A DNA stretch of 64,000 nucleotides from assembly GCF_015223105.1 (NCBI RefSeq), contig NZ_JADFTZ010000004.1:62001-126000 (forward strand), written 5' to 3'. The notes beneath the pieces are model-generated. The model searched no databases, was not told the origin of the DNA, and saw only the letters and a list, made by a program, of their open reading frames with translations. Within the stretch, counting starts at the first letter, position 1. Every line of letters begins with the position of its first letter. The position numbers were made by a program, and so were the translations under genes. Shown piece by piece: positions 8,944 to 20,718 of this stretch. The DNA comes from Flavobacterium proteolyticum (GTDB lineage: Bacteria > Bacteroidota > Bacteroidia > Flavobacteriales > Flavobacteriaceae).

Positions 8944-9867
8944 ATGTCAGAAGAAATAGAAAATAAACTCAATAAAATTCCTCTTGTAAGACAATTAGTT
9001 TCGCTTACAAAAGCCATAAAACTAAAAACGTTAGAAGGTTTATCGCTTTATGATATTTTAGAGCTTTATGTTTTGGGAATTTTCAAAGGTGCTTTTTCAT
9101 ATAGAGCGAGTGCCATTGCGTTCAGTTTCTTTATGGCGTTATTTCCTTTTGCTTTATTTATCTTGAATTTAATTCCGTTTATCCCTTTGGAAAATTTCCA
9201 AGCCGATTTTTTAGAGTTTGTGGAAGAAGGAGTTCCACCCAATACTTACGAAGCTATTGAAGCTATTTTGAAAGATATTATGGAAACTAGTCACCAAGGC
9301 TTACTTTCATCAGGTTTTATTTTGTCTATTTTGTTGATGACTAACGGAATTAATGCCATTTTAGGCGGATTTGAAATGTCGGCCCACATTACTATTACCA
9401 GAGGTTTTTTCAGACAATATTTTATTTCATTAGCCATTTCTTTAGTGTTGTCGATGATTTTGCTAATCACGGTTGCTGCGATTGTAGTTGCTGAAGTAAT
9501 GATTCAAAAAATTAATATTCGAGGTTATGTAGCTGATGTTTCAGTTATTGAATGGAGCCGATACGGATTCATCCTTTTGATGATTTTGATTACAACTTCA
9601 ATATTGTATAAATTTGGAACAAAAGAGACTTCCTCTATATCTTTTATAAGCTATGGTGCTGTTTTTACTACTATTTTAATTATTTTGTCCTCTTATATTT
9701 TTGGAATTTACGTAACTAAATTTGCTAAGTATAACGAGCTATATGGTTCAATTGGTACGCTTCTTGTATTAATGTTTTATATCTGGATTAATTGCATGGT
9801 TTTGTTATTAGGTTTCGAACTAAATGCAACTATTTCAAAATTGAAAAGAAAAAATTTATATATTTAA
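8944..9867 (+). CDS. YihY/BrkB family inner-membrane protein
   Basis: A 307-residue polytopic membrane protein of the YihY/BrkB family. After a soluble N-terminus of about 45 residues come FKGAFSYRASAIAFSFFMALFP, the usual start of the family domain, and six hydrophobic segments up to about residue 290. The last contain TKFAKYNELYGSIGTLLVLM and WINCMVLLLGFELNA, the most conserved stretch of the family. Early annotation as RNase BN is known to be wrong for this family and its molecular function is unsettled. It starts 3 bases after nadC and is likely co-transcribed with it. Confidence 0.85.
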   Translation: MSEEIENKLNKIPLVRQLVSLTKAIKLKTLEGLSLYDILELYVLGIFKGAFSYRASAIAFSFFMALFPFALFILNLIPFIPLENFQADFLEFVEEGVPPNTYEAIEAILKDIMETSHQGLLSSGFILSILLMTNGINAILGGFEMSAHITITRGFFRQYFISLAISLVLSMILLITVAAIVVAEVMIQKINIRGYVADVSVIEWSRYGFILLMILITTSILYKFGTKETSSISFISYGAVFTTILIILSSYIFGIYVTKFAKYNELYGSIGTLLVLMFYIWINCMVLLLGFELNATISKLKRKNLYI

Positions 9868-9888
9868 CCAAACTAAAAAAAATAAATT

Positions 9889-10452
9889 ATGAAAAAACAA
9901 GTTATTACATTTTTAATGTTGATTGCAACTGTGTTTACAGTAAATGCACAGAAAACAGTATCAGGAGTTAAGGTTGATGCTAAAATGAATTTAGAAGGTC
10001 AATCTTTAGTTTTAAATGGAGCTGGAACTCGTGTTAAAATGTTTATGGATATGTATGTTGGGGCTTTGTATTTAGAGAAAAAAAGTACAAATGCTTCTGA
10101 AATCATGAACAGCAAAGAAGGAGCAGCTATTAAATTAAACATTGTTTCTGGTTTGATTACTTCTGATAAAATGATATCGGCAATTAATGAAGGTTTTGAG
10201 AATTCTACAGGAAAGAAAACAGCTCCATTAAAAGCAAAAATCGATAAATTCAAAGGTTTCTTTAAAGAAGAAATTAAAAAAGGGGATGTTTTCATCATTA
10301 TGAATGTTCCAAATGAAGGAGTTGTAGTTTATAAAAACGGAACTAAAAAAGGAAGTATCGACGGACACGATTTCAAAAAAGCTTTATTCGGAATTTGGTT
10401 GTGCGACAAACCTGCTGATAAAGATTTAAAAGATGAAATGTTAGGAAAATAA
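9889..10452 (+). CDS. Secreted chalcone isomerase-like domain protein
   Basis: A 187-residue protein with signal peptide MKKQVITFLMLIATVFTVNAQ. The rest fits the bacterial chalcone isomerase-like domain: GAGTRVKMFMDMYVGALYLEK near the N-terminus, KLNIVSGLITSDKMISAINEGF in the middle, and KKALFGIWLCDKPADKDLKDEMLG at the end. Plant chalcone isomerase closes a flavanone ring, but the bacterial exported members are not shown to do this and no flavonoid genes are near. More likely a periplasmic lipid- or small-molecule-binding protein. Followed by a strong terminator. Confidence 0.8.
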   Translation: MKKQVITFLMLIATVFTVNAQKTVSGVKVDAKMNLEGQSLVLNGAGTRVKMFMDMYVGALYLEKKSTNASEIMNSKEGAAIKLNIVSGLITSDKMISAINEGFENSTGKKTAPLKAKIDKFKGFFKEEIKKGDVFIIMNVPNEGVVVYKNGTKKGSIDGHDFKKALFGIWLCDKPADKDLKDEMLGK

Positions 10453-10473
10453 TTCCAACTAAATAAAAAACTA

Positions 10474-10502
10474 AGCGTTCTCAATCGAGAGCGCTTTTTT
10501 TA
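10474..10502 (+). terminator. Terminator after the chalcone isomerase-like gene
   Basis: AGCGTTCTC and GAGAGCGCT form a stem (one G-T pair) with an AATC loop, then a run of seven Ts. Confidence 0.88.
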
Positions 10503-10587
10503 TGGATTAAACTTCCGTTTTATAATTTCAACTTTGAGGTTTTAACATCTTTTCTCTTTTTTCTTTTCTCTATTCTCTTTTTCAAAC

Positions 10588-10595
10588 TATATTTG
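10588..10595 (+). promoter_or_regulatory. Promoter -7 box of priA (leaderless)
   Basis: TATATTTG matches TAnnTTTG exactly, and its last base is only 4 bases before the priA ATG at 10600, so the transcript probably starts at or next to the start codon. Confidence 0.55.
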
Positions 10596-10599
10596 TTCT

Positions 10600-13050
10600 A
10601 TGCTGTATTTTATCGAAGTCGTTTTACCTTTAGCGGTTTCTAAAACCTTTACTTATCAGGTTTCGGAAGCGGAATTTCACTACATTCAAATTGGAATGCG
10701 AGTGGCCGTTCCATTTGGAAAAACTAAGATTTTTACGGCTTTGGTATTAGATAAAACCAATATACCACCACAGTTATACGAAGCAAAAGAAATCCATCAA
10801 ATTTTAGATGAAAAACCAGTTGTAAATTCACATCAAATCGAGCATTGGAAATGGATTGCGTCTTATTATATGTGTTCGTTAGGCGAGGTTTTTCGAAGTG
10901 CATTGCCTTCTGGTTATATTTTGGAAAGTGAAACCATTATTTCAGCTAAAGAAAATGTCGAAATTGATTCTAATGAACTTAAAGATGATGAATATCTAAT
11001 TTTAGAAGCCTTAAAAAGTCAATCTTCGATTACAGTTCAAGAGGTGATTAAGATTTTAGGAAAGAAAACGGTTTTTCCAATTATTAATCGACTATTAGCA
11101 AAAGGCGCATTAGTATTACAAGAAGAAATTTCGGAGCAATACAAACCCAAGTTAGTTCGATATATCAGATTACAAGAAGAATTTCTACAACAAGAAAGAT
11201 TAGCCGAATTATTAGAAGTTTTGTCCAAAGCCAAAAAGCAACGCGAGTTAGTTTTACATTATTTCCAATTACAAGCTCGAGAAAAAGCTCCTATTTCAGT
11301 AAAAAAACTCATTGAAACTTCAGGAAGTTCTGCTGCAATAGTAAAATCCTTGGTAGATAAAACGATTTTCGAAGAATATTATATTGCCCAAGATAGAGTA
11401 ACTTTCGATAAAGATGATGATAGTCAATTCACGTTAAGTGAAGCCCAACAAGCCGCATTTGATAGTATTCAACAAAATTTCAAAACTTTTGACGTGAATT
11501 TATTACACGGTGTCACAGCTTCAGGTAAAACCGAAATTTACATCAAACTATTAGAGCAATATATTAAGGATGGCAAACAAGTGTTGTTTTTGTTACCAGA
11601 AATCGCTCTAACCACTCAATTAGTTCAACGATTAACAGCTTATTTCGGAAATGAAGTAGCCGTTTTTCATTCGAAATATACTAATAACGAACGCATTGAA
11701 GTTTGGAATCAAGTTTTAGAAAATTCGCCAAAAGCTAAAGTAGTGATTGGTGTGAGAAGCGCTCTGTTTCTTCCATTTTCAAATTTAGGATGTATTATTG
11801 TAGATGAAGAACACGAGCAAACCTTCAAACAACACGATCCTGCTCCAAGATATCATGCTCGTGATGCAGTTATAGTTTTAGCTAAGCAACATGGAGCGAA
11901 AGTGGTTTTAGGAAGTGCCACGCCAAGTTTGGAAACCTATTATAATGTACAATCTAAAAAATATGGGTTAACCGAATTAAAAGTGCGCTACGGAAATGTA
12001 GTATTACCTGAAATTCAATTGGTTGATTTAAAAGATAAGTATTTCAGAAAGAAAATGTCGGGACATTTTTCAGATGAATTATTGGAAGAAATCACGGAAA
12101 CGTTATCGAAAGGAGAACAAGTTATTTTATTTCAAAACCGCAGAGGATTTTCGCCTTATGTGGAATGTATGACGTGTGGTCATGTGCCGCATTGCCCAAG
12201 TTGCGATGTGAGTTTGACGTATTACAAATTCAAAAACCAATTGCGTTGTCATTATTGTGGTCATTCGATTGCAAATCCTTCGCATTGTCATAGTTGTCAA
12301 TCGGTAGATTTAACAACTAAAGGTTTTGGAACCGAACAAATTGAAATGGAATTGAAAACCCTTTTTCCAGAGAAAAATATCGGAAGAATGGATCAAGATA
12401 CGACACGAGGAAAATTTGGCTTCGAAAAAATTATCGATTCCTTCAAAAATAGAGAAATTGATGTTTTGGTGGGAACGCAAATGTTAGCCAAAGGTTTAGA
12501 TTTTGATAATGTAACTTTAGTTGGGATTTTAAATGCCGATAATTTATTGAATCAACCAAACTTCAGAGCCTACGAAAGAGCGTATCAAATGATGATGCAA
12601 GTTTCGGGTAGGGCAGGACGTTCAGAGAAAAAAGGAAAAGTGGTTATTCAGACGTATAATCCGTATCATAATACTATTCAACAAGTTTTGGATAATGATT
12701 ATATGGGAATGTATAAAGAACAAATTTACGAACGTCAGAATTTCAAATATCCGCCATTCTTTAGATTAGTGAAACTTACGTTGAAACATCGCGATTTTGA
12801 TAAATTGAAAGAAGGTTCAATGTGGTTGTATAATGTATTATCTCAAAATTTAGATATGCCTGTTTTGGGTCCAGAAGAACCAGCGATTAATAGAATTCGA
12901 AATGAATATATTCGAACGATTATGGTTAAAATTCCGGTTCAGAAGCATTTGGGTAATACCAAAAAAAATATTGCGAAAGTGCTTATGAGTTTTGAAGCAG
13001 TTCCGCAATATCGTGCTATTAAGGTAAAAGTAGATGTCGATGTGTATTAA
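10600..13050 (+). CDS. priA: Primosomal protein N' (replication restart helicase PriA)
   Basis: An 816-residue superfamily 2 3'-5' DNA helicase that reloads the replisome at stalled forks. The N-terminal DNA-binding domain starts with EVVLPLAVSKTFTYQV. Helicase motifs follow: Walker A in GVTASGKTEIY (about residue 305), VIGVRSALFLPF, the DEEH box in IIVDEEHEQTFKQ, and LGSATPS. From about residue 525 the zinc-binding region has paired cysteines (CMTCGHVPHCPSCD, CHYCGH, CHSCQ). The C-terminal helicase lobe has VGTQMLAKGLDFDNVTLVG and QVSGRAGRSEK. All key motifs look intact. It converges with the LytTR regulator, overlapping it by 4 bases. Confidence 0.97.
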   Translation: MLYFIEVVLPLAVSKTFTYQVSEAEFHYIQIGMRVAVPFGKTKIFTALVLDKTNIPPQLYEAKEIHQILDEKPVVNSHQIEHWKWIASYYMCSLGEVFRSALPSGYILESETIISAKENVEIDSNELKDDEYLILEALKSQSSITVQEVIKILGKKTVFPIINRLLAKGALVLQEEISEQYKPKLVRYIRLQEEFLQQERLAELLEVLSKAKKQRELVLHYFQLQAREKAPISVKKLIETSGSSAAIVKSLVDKTIFEEYYIAQDRVTFDKDDDSQFTLSEAQQAAFDSIQQNFKTFDVNLLHGVTASGKTEIYIKLLEQYIKDGKQVLFLLPEIALTTQLVQRLTAYFGNEVAVFHSKYTNNERIEVWNQVLENSPKAKVVIGVRSALFLPFSNLGCIIVDEEHEQTFKQHDPAPRYHARDAVIVLAKQHGAKVVLGSATPSLETYYNVQSKKYGLTELKVRYGNVVLPEIQLVDLKDKYFRKKMSGHFSDELLEEITETLSKGEQVILFQNRRGFSPYVECMTCGHVPHCPSCDVSLTYYKFKNQLRCHYCGHSIANPSHCHSCQSVDLTTKGFGTEQIEMELKTLFPEKNIGRMDQDTTRGKFGFEKIIDSFKNREIDVLVGTQMLAKGLDFDNVTLVGILNADNLLNQPNFRAYERAYQMMMQVSGRAGRSEKKGKVVIQTYNPYHNTIQQVLDNDYMGMYKEQIYERQNFKYPPFFRLVKLTLKHRDFDKLKEGSMWLYNVLSQNLDMPVLGPEEPAINRIRNEYIRTIMVKIPVQKHLGNTKKNIAKVLMSFEAVPQYRAIKVKVDVDVY

Positions 13051-13748
13051 GCGTTTTCGATAGCTTTTACAATTTCTTCTTTCTTATTACGACTTAAAGG
13101 TATTTTAGTGTTTCCAATTTCTGCAAACTTACTATTGAATTTCTCCACTCGGTCTAAATTAATAATGTATGATTTGTGTACACGAATGAATTTACCTTCT
13201 GGAAGTTCTTTTTCAAATCCCTTCATAGTTGATAACACCAAATGACTTTCATCGTCGGTAACTACTTTGATGTAATCTCCGTATGCTTCAATCCATTTAA
13301 TTTTGGAAACATACACTTTTAGTTTCTTTAAATTACTTTTGATTACAATACTGTCTCCATGTTCCTCATGATTTTCATAACGTAAAGCATGAAGTTCTGT
13401 TGCTTTCTTTACTGCTTTATTGAAACGTTCTTTAGAAATAGGTTTTTGAAGAAAATCGGTTGCTTCATAATCAAAAGCTTTTACAGCGTAATCTGCCTTT
13501 GAGGTAATGAATATAATTTGTGGTTTGGTTTTTAGTCCGTCTAATAAGTCGAAACCGTTTATTAACGGCATTTCAATATCAAGGAATATAAGGTCGATTG
13601 TATTGTTATTGATACAATTCTTTGCCTCAAGAGCATTGGCAAAATCTCCTACTAAGTTTAATAATGTTGATTCGTTAACTAATTTTGTGATGGTAATTCT
13701 TTGAATAGCACTATCATCGACAACGATACAATTCAACTTCATGGGCAT
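13047..13748 (-). CDS. LytTR-family response regulator
   Basis: A 233-residue two-component regulator. Residues 5-120 are a receiver domain with the acidic pair VVDDS, the phosphoacceptor Asp57 in IFLDIEMP, and the conserved Lys in FLQKPISKE. Residues about 135-230 are a LytTR DNA-binding domain (KIKWIEAYGDYIKVVT, GKFIRVHKSYIINLDRVE, IPLSRNKKEEI). An ATG at 13742 is an equally possible start, only two codons in. The partner sensor, usually a LytS/YpdA-type kinase, is not adjacent. It is transcribed divergently from the rpsF operon from its own promoter. Confidence 0.9.
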   Translation of the reverse strand: MPMKLNCIVVDDSAIQRITITKLVNESTLLNLVGDFANALEAKNCINNNTIDLIFLDIEMPLINGFDLLDGLKTKPQIIFITSKADYAVKAFDYEATDFLQKPISKERFNKAVKKATELHALRYENHEEHGDSIVIKSNLKKLKVYVSKIKWIEAYGDYIKVVTDDESHLVLSTMKGFEKELPEGKFIRVHKSYIINLDRVEKFNSKFAEIGNTKIPLSRNKKEEIVKAIENA

Positions 13749-13766
13749 ATATTTTTTATAGTTTGT

Positions 13767-13797
13767 TAAAAGTAGAACAATTATTACAAATACACAA
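13767..13797 (-). promoter_or_regulatory. Promoter of the LytTR regulator
   Basis: Minus strand TTG (13797-13795), 20 bases, TACTTTTA (13774-13767). It lies in the 144-base divergent spacer, back to back with the rpsF promoter. Confidence 0.5.
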
Positions 13798-13830
13798 GTT
13801 TTTTTAATAAAAATTAATAATGTGTTATAC

Positions 13831-13860
13831 TTGTTATTTCAAATAAAAGTATTATTTTTG
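13831..13860 (+). promoter_or_regulatory. Promoter of the rpsF-rpsR-rplI operon
   Basis: TTG (13831-13833), 19 bases, TATTTTTG (13853-13860): a near-perfect Bacteroidota promoter ending 32 bases before the rpsF ATG. Confidence 0.8.
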
Positions 13861-13892
13861 CACCCAATTTTATAACAATAAATATAAAGATT

Positions 13893-14234
13893 ATGAATCA
13901 TTATGAAACTGTTTTCATCTTGAATCCCGTTTTATCTGAGCAACAGGTAAAGGAAACAGTAAGCAAGTTTGAAGATTTTCTTACTTCTAAAGGGGCTGAG
14001 ATGGTATCGAAAGAAGATTGGGGCTTAAAAAAATTAGCTTACGAAATTCAACACAAGAAAAGTGGATTTTACCACTTATTCGAATTCAAAGCGCCAGCTG
14101 AAATTATCCTTGCATTTGAAACTGAATTCCGTCGTGACGAGCGTGTTATGCGTTTCTTAACGGTGTCTTTAGACAAACATGCAATTTCTTGGGCAGAAAG
14201 AAGAAGAGCAAAATTAAAATCTAAAACAAACTAA
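13893..14234 (+). CDS. rpsF: 30S ribosomal protein bS6
   Basis: 113 residues, the normal length. It begins [19 protein letters not shown], the typical S6 N-terminal strand, and contains [22 protein letters not shown] and [22 protein letters not shown]. bS6 binds bS18 on the platform of the small subunit. In Flavobacterium ribosomes bS6, bS18 and bS21 together hide the anti-Shine-Dalgarno tail of 16S rRNA, which is established knowledge rather than something read here. It is first in the rpsF-rpsR-rplI operon, 2 bases ahead of rpsR. Confidence 0.97.
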   Translation: MNHYETVFILNPVLSEQQVKETVSKFEDFLTSKGAEMVSKEDWGLKKLAYEIQHKKSGFYHLFEFKAPAEIILAFETEFRRDERVMRFLTVSLDKHAISWAERRRAKLKSKTN

Positions 14235-14236
14235 TC

Positions 14237-14533
14237 ATGTCTACATTAGAGCAATCTGCAAAAGGGAAAAAAGACGGAGATATCAGATATCTTACGCCTT
14301 TAAACATAGATACAAACAAAACTAAAAAATACTGTCGTTTCAAAAAATCAGGTATTAAATATATCGATTACAAAGACGCAGACTTTTTATTGAAATTCGT
14401 TAACGAGCAAGGTAAAATTTTACCAAGACGTTTAACAGGTACTTCATTAAAATACCAAAGAAAAGTTTCTGTAGCTGTTAAAAGAGCTCGTCACTTAGCT
14501 TTAATGCCATACGTGGCCGATTTATTAAAATAA
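14237..14533 (+). CDS. rpsR: 30S ribosomal protein bS18
   Basis: 98 residues. The conserved core is [20 protein letters not shown] followed by [20 protein letters not shown] and [20 protein letters not shown], all standard for bS18. The N-terminal extension ([20 protein letters not shown]) is usual for Bacteroidota. It starts 2 bases after rpsF stops and is followed by a 63-base structured spacer before rplI. Confidence 0.97.
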   Translation: MSTLEQSAKGKKDGDIRYLTPLNIDTNKTKKYCRFKKSGIKYIDYKDADFLLKFVNEQGKILPRRLTGTSLKYQRKVSVAVKRARHLALMPYVADLLK

Positions 14534-14546
14534 TATTTAACAAATA

Positions 14547-14596
14547 GTTGTTGCTTCGCCGTAGGTGAGCTAACTTCTAATTAAAAGGACAACAAC
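14547..14596 (+). promoter_or_regulatory. Structured spacer with Shine-Dalgarno in front of rplI
   Basis: A 7-bp perfect inverted repeat, GTTGTTG (14547-14553) and CAACAAC (14590-14596), encloses an inner hairpin (14553-14570: GCTT, a bulged C, GCC, loop GTA, GGTGAGC). The 3' arm ends directly at the rplI ATG. Inside the fold lies AAAAGGA (14583-14589), a real Shine-Dalgarno-like sequence, which is rare in this phylum. The inner hairpin has CCG at its top, which recalls the CCG of the S6:S18-binding leader motif. That it controls rplI translation is inference. Confidence 0.5.
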
Positions 14597-15040
14597 ATGG
14601 AACTTATCTTAAAACAAGACGTTCAAAATTTAGGATTTAAAGACGATGTAGTAACTGTGAAAAACGGATACGGTCGTAACTATTTAATTCCTCAAGGTTT
14701 TGCTATTTTAGCAACTCCATCTGCTAAAAAAGTTTTAGCTGAAAACTTAAAGCAAAAAGCGCACAAAGAGGCTAAACTTGTTGCTGATGCAAAAGCTTTA
14801 GCTGAAGCTTTAAAAGCTTTAGAAATTAAAATTACTGCTAAAGCAGGTGGTGATAAATTGTTTGGTTCAGTTACTAGTGCTAACATCGTGGAAGCATTAG
14901 AAGCTAACGGTCATTCAATTGAGAAAAAATTCATCACTAGCGGTGTGGTAAAACGTGTAGGTAAATATACTGCATCAGTTAGATTACACAGAGATGTTAT
15001 CGTTGAGTTACCATACGAAATCGTAGGTGAAAAAGCATAA
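14597..15040 (+). CDS. rplI: 50S ribosomal protein bL9
   Basis: 147 residues, as usual for bL9. The N-terminal domain is MELILKQDVQNLGFKDDVVTVKNGYGRNYLIPQG with the GYGRNYLIP signature; a long charged helix (about residues 40-75) leads to the C-terminal rRNA-binding domain (GGDKLFGSVTSANIVEAL, VRLHRDVIVEL). It is the last gene of the operon and is followed at once by a strong terminator. It is preceded by the structured spacer described separately. Confidence 0.97.
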   Translation: MELILKQDVQNLGFKDDVVTVKNGYGRNYLIPQGFAILATPSAKKVLAENLKQKAHKEAKLVADAKALAEALKALEIKITAKAGGDKLFGSVTSANIVEALEANGHSIEKKFITSGVVKRVGKYTASVRLHRDVIVELPYEIVGEKA

Positions 15041-15058
15041 TTTTTCTCAAAATATAAA

Positions 15059-15089
15059 AAAGCTCCGATTTTATCGGAGCTTTTTTTTT
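15059..15089 (+). terminator. Terminator of the rpsF operon
   Basis: AGCTCCGA and TCGGAGCT form a perfect stem with a TTTA loop, followed by nine Ts. Confidence 0.93.
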
Positions 15090-15096
15090 ATCTTTA
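15089..15096 (+). promoter_or_regulatory. Promoter -7 box for 15101-15574 (leaderless)
   Basis: TATCTTTA (TAnnTTTG with the last base changed) begins on the last T of the rplI terminator and ends 4 bases before the next ATG, suggesting a leaderless transcript. Confidence 0.4.
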
Positions 15097-15100
15097 CTTT

Positions 15101-18245
<3,145 letters not shown>

Positions 18246-18271
<26 letters not shown>

Positions 18272-18959
18272 AAAAGATATTGATGGTAGAGCAAGTGCAG
18301 CGTTATATGTTTACTTTATAGCATATTTATGTTATTTGTTTTTTTATAGGATTTATGATGATGCAGACATTGCATTAATTTTTAAACCTATTATTGTTCC
18401 GAGTATAGCTTTTGCCTATTTTTTTATTACAAAATCAACGAGAATATATCTTAACTTATTTTTGTTCTTAGTTATTTTCTTGGCAGATAACTTAGTTTTA
18501 TTGGAAGAAAGAGATATTAAAGTTATTTCAACTTTTTTATATTTAATTGCTATCGGAATTTTATTTGATTATGTTGTGGCTGATTCTAGAATCCTTAAAA
18601 GAAATTACTTTTTAAAAGAAAATTTTAAATATTTTACAACAGTTTATTTCTTTTTGATTGTTTTGTATAAAATATTAAGTGTGTATTTAAATATCGAATT
18701 CAAAGAGTTTTTTGTGGTAATTGGATATATTGTAATGTTTTTATTAGTTTTGTTATTAAGTATTTACAATGCCTTACGATTTAAATCTATTGCTTCCCGA
18801 TTTTTATTGTTAACAATAATTTGTTTGTTTTTTTCGGATGTTTTTATTACATTAAATAAATATTACAGTAAAAATGACTCGTTTATTTACATTTCTTGTA
18901 TCATCGAAATTCCAACCTATTATTTTCTTCTGAAATATTTATTACACAGAGAAAAGTAA
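18246..18959 (+). CDS. Membrane protein, distantly YhhN/lysoplasmalogenase-like (copy 2)
   Basis: A 237-residue membrane protein with the same plan as its upstream neighbour: SAALYVYFIAYLCYLFFY, then FKPIIVPSIAFAYFFI, LFLVIFLADNLVLLEERD and, near the end, LLTIICLFFSDVFITLNKYY. The order and spacing of the KPII.PS and SD segments match copy 1, so these are tandem paralogues that have diverged strongly. It starts 26 bases inside copy 1. Function unknown; a lipid-related membrane role is inference from the YhhN resemblance. Confidence 0.7.
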
Positions 18960-19874
18960 TTACACAATAATATTCTTTGTTTGATTGTGATGCAATTTAT
19001 CGTTAGATAAGTAGAAATCAATTCGTCCTAAATTTACTCCAAAACATCCTACTTGATTAATCAAAACTTCTTTTCCTTCACTATTTTTTTCAATAAAGGG
19101 TTTGTCTAAGAAAGTATGCGTGTGACCACCAATAATTAAATCGATATTTTTTGTTTTTTGTGCCAAAATGATATCGCTAGGTTTTTCAGGTTCGTCTTTG
19201 TATTTGAATCCTAAATGTGATAAGCAAATTACCAAATCACATTTCTTTTCTTCTTTTAGAATTCGCGTCATGTCTTGTGCTACTTCAATTGGATTGTTGT
19301 AAACCGTTTCTTTGTAAAGTTTCTTGTCAACAAGTCCGTCTAATTGAACGCCTAATCCGAAAATTCCAATCTTAATCCCGTCTTTAAAAATGATTTTATA
19401 AGGTTTTACAATACCATTCAAAACGGTGTTTTTAAAATCGTAATTAGCAGATACAAAATCGAACTTTGCATGAGGTAATTGAGCATAAAAACCATCAATT
19501 CCGTTATCAAAATCGTGATTTCCCATCGTCGCTAAATCGTATTGCATCATACTCATTAGTTTGAATTCCAATTCGCCACCATAATAATTGAAGTATGGAG
19601 TTCCTTGAAAAATATCACCAGCATCTAATAAAAGCACATTTTTTTCTTCTTTTCGGATGCTTTCAATGATAGCAGCTCTTCTGGCAGCGCCACCCATATT
19701 TGGATTTTTTGGATGGTCAGCTGGAAATGGATCGATATGACTGTGCGTATCATTCGTATGTAAAATGGTGATTTTTTTGGTGTCAACAGTAGAAAAACTA
19801 CTTAAACTCACTCCTGATAAACCAAGTAAAGCCGAACTCGCAGCTGTTTTTTGGATAAAATCTCTTCTCTTCAT
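18960..19874 (-). CDS. Periplasmic 5'-nucleotidase, metallophosphatase half
   Basis: 304 residues. The N-terminus MKRRDFIQKTAASSALLGLSG is a Tat-type signal. The calcineurin-like phosphoesterase motifs follow in order: HTNDTHSHIDP, DAGDIFQGT, MGNHDFDNG, CLSHLGF and GGHTHTF, which bind the two metals. It has only the N-terminal domain of a standard UshA/5'-nucleotidase; the C-terminal domain is encoded by the next gene upstream, 10 bases away. Together they would hydrolyse extracellular nucleotides to nucleosides and phosphate. An intact signal peptide on each half argues against a simple frameshift. Confidence 0.88.
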   Translation of the reverse strand: MKRRDFIQKTAASSALLGLSGVSLSSFSTVDTKKITILHTNDTHSHIDPFPADHPKNPNMGGAARRAAIIESIRKEEKNVLLLDAGDIFQGTPYFNYYGGELEFKLMSMMQYDLATMGNHDFDNGIDGFYAQLPHAKFDFVSANYDFKNTVLNGIVKPYKIIFKDGIKIGIFGLGVQLDGLVDKKLYKETVYNNPIEVAQDMTRILKEEKKCDLVICLSHLGFKYKDEPEKPSDIILAQKTKNIDLIIGGHTHTFLDKPFIEKNSEGKEVLINQVGCFGVNLGRIDFYLSNDKLHHNQTKNIIV

Positions 19875-19884
19875 AGCCCTAAGT

Positions 19885-20673
19885 TTATTCTAAAATTATT
19901 TTTTCTGTTGTAATATTCGGAATTGTGTCTACTTTCTTGAAATAATCAATCATCATATTTCTAAGCTTGTATTCCATGTCAAATTTGATTTTACTTTCTT
20001 TAAAAAACGTCATATTATCGCCTCCATTTGCCAAATAATCAGAAGTGCCTACATAATAGATTCGATTTTCATCCAATGGTTGATTGTTGATTTCAATCTT
20101 ATTAATTACTGAAGTTGACTTATCAATGTAAATTTTCATTCCGTATAACGGATGTGGTTTCTTTTCTTTTATAATGTATTCGGCTAACGTTTTGATTTCT
20201 TTTCCAGTAAGACCAACTATAATTAAACTATTTTCAAATGGCATAACTTCAAAAGCTGTTCTTGTAGTTACATCACCTTTTGGAATTACAGCTCTGATAC
20301 CGCCGTGATTAAGCAAACAAACATCAATTGTTTTATTTTCACTTTTCTGAAAAACCGGATTTCCAAGTTCGAAAGTAATTTCGGCTAATAAATTTCCGAT
20401 ATTCGATTGCCATATTCCCTTGCTTTTGTCTTGTGTTTCTGGACAGTAAGCTAATACGCTGTTTAAATCTTTATTGATGTTATCACTGTATGGTTTTACA
20501 TAAGTCGCAATGGCTTCGTTTTCGCCTTTTTCATTGGTAACACCTATTTTTTTTCCTTCAATTTTAGTAGTTTGATAGGAATAGGTAGATTTACAAGATA
20601 TAAAGAGATTAAATGTTAATAATATAACAAAAAAACCAAAAGATATCGTATTCTTTTTTACATTTACATACAT
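19885..20673 (-). CDS. 5'-nucleotidase C-terminal domain lipoprotein
   Basis: 262 residues. A hydrophobic leader ends in LFISCKS, a lipobox, so the protein is probably a lipid-anchored envelope protein. The body is the 5'-nucleotidase C-terminal domain, which binds the nucleobase: VCLLNHGGIRA, VMPFENSLIIVGLTGKEI and YYVGTSDYLANGGDNM. The catalytic metal-binding domain is missing and is supplied by the gene downstream (18960-19874). The order is reversed relative to the fused enzyme: C-terminal domain first, catalytic domain second. Confidence 0.87.
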   Translation of the reverse strand: MYVNVKKNTISFGFFVILLTFNLFISCKSTYSYQTTKIEGKKIGVTNEKGENEAIATYVKPYSDNINKDLNSVLAYCPETQDKSKGIWQSNIGNLLAEITFELGNPVFQKSENKTIDVCLLNHGGIRAVIPKGDVTTRTAFEVMPFENSLIIVGLTGKEIKTLAEYIIKEKKPHPLYGMKIYIDKSTSVINKIEINNQPLDENRIYYVGTSDYLANGGDNMTFFKESKIKFDMEYKLRNMMIDYFKKVDTIPNITTEKIILE

Positions 20674-20691
20674 AACAAAAGCTTAAATTTT

Positions 20692-20699
20692 TAATTTTG
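20692..20699 (+). promoter_or_regulatory. Promoter -7 box for 20719-21237
   Basis: TAATTTTG matches TAnnTTTG, 19 bases before the ATG, in the 45-base divergent spacer. Confidence 0.5.
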
Positions 20700-20718
20700 T
20701 CGAATAGGTAAAAATACT

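Noticed and set aside
18960..20673. Frameshift in a single 5'-nucleotidase gene
   Set aside because: Each half has its own export signal and start, and the domains are in reverse order, so they are two genes.
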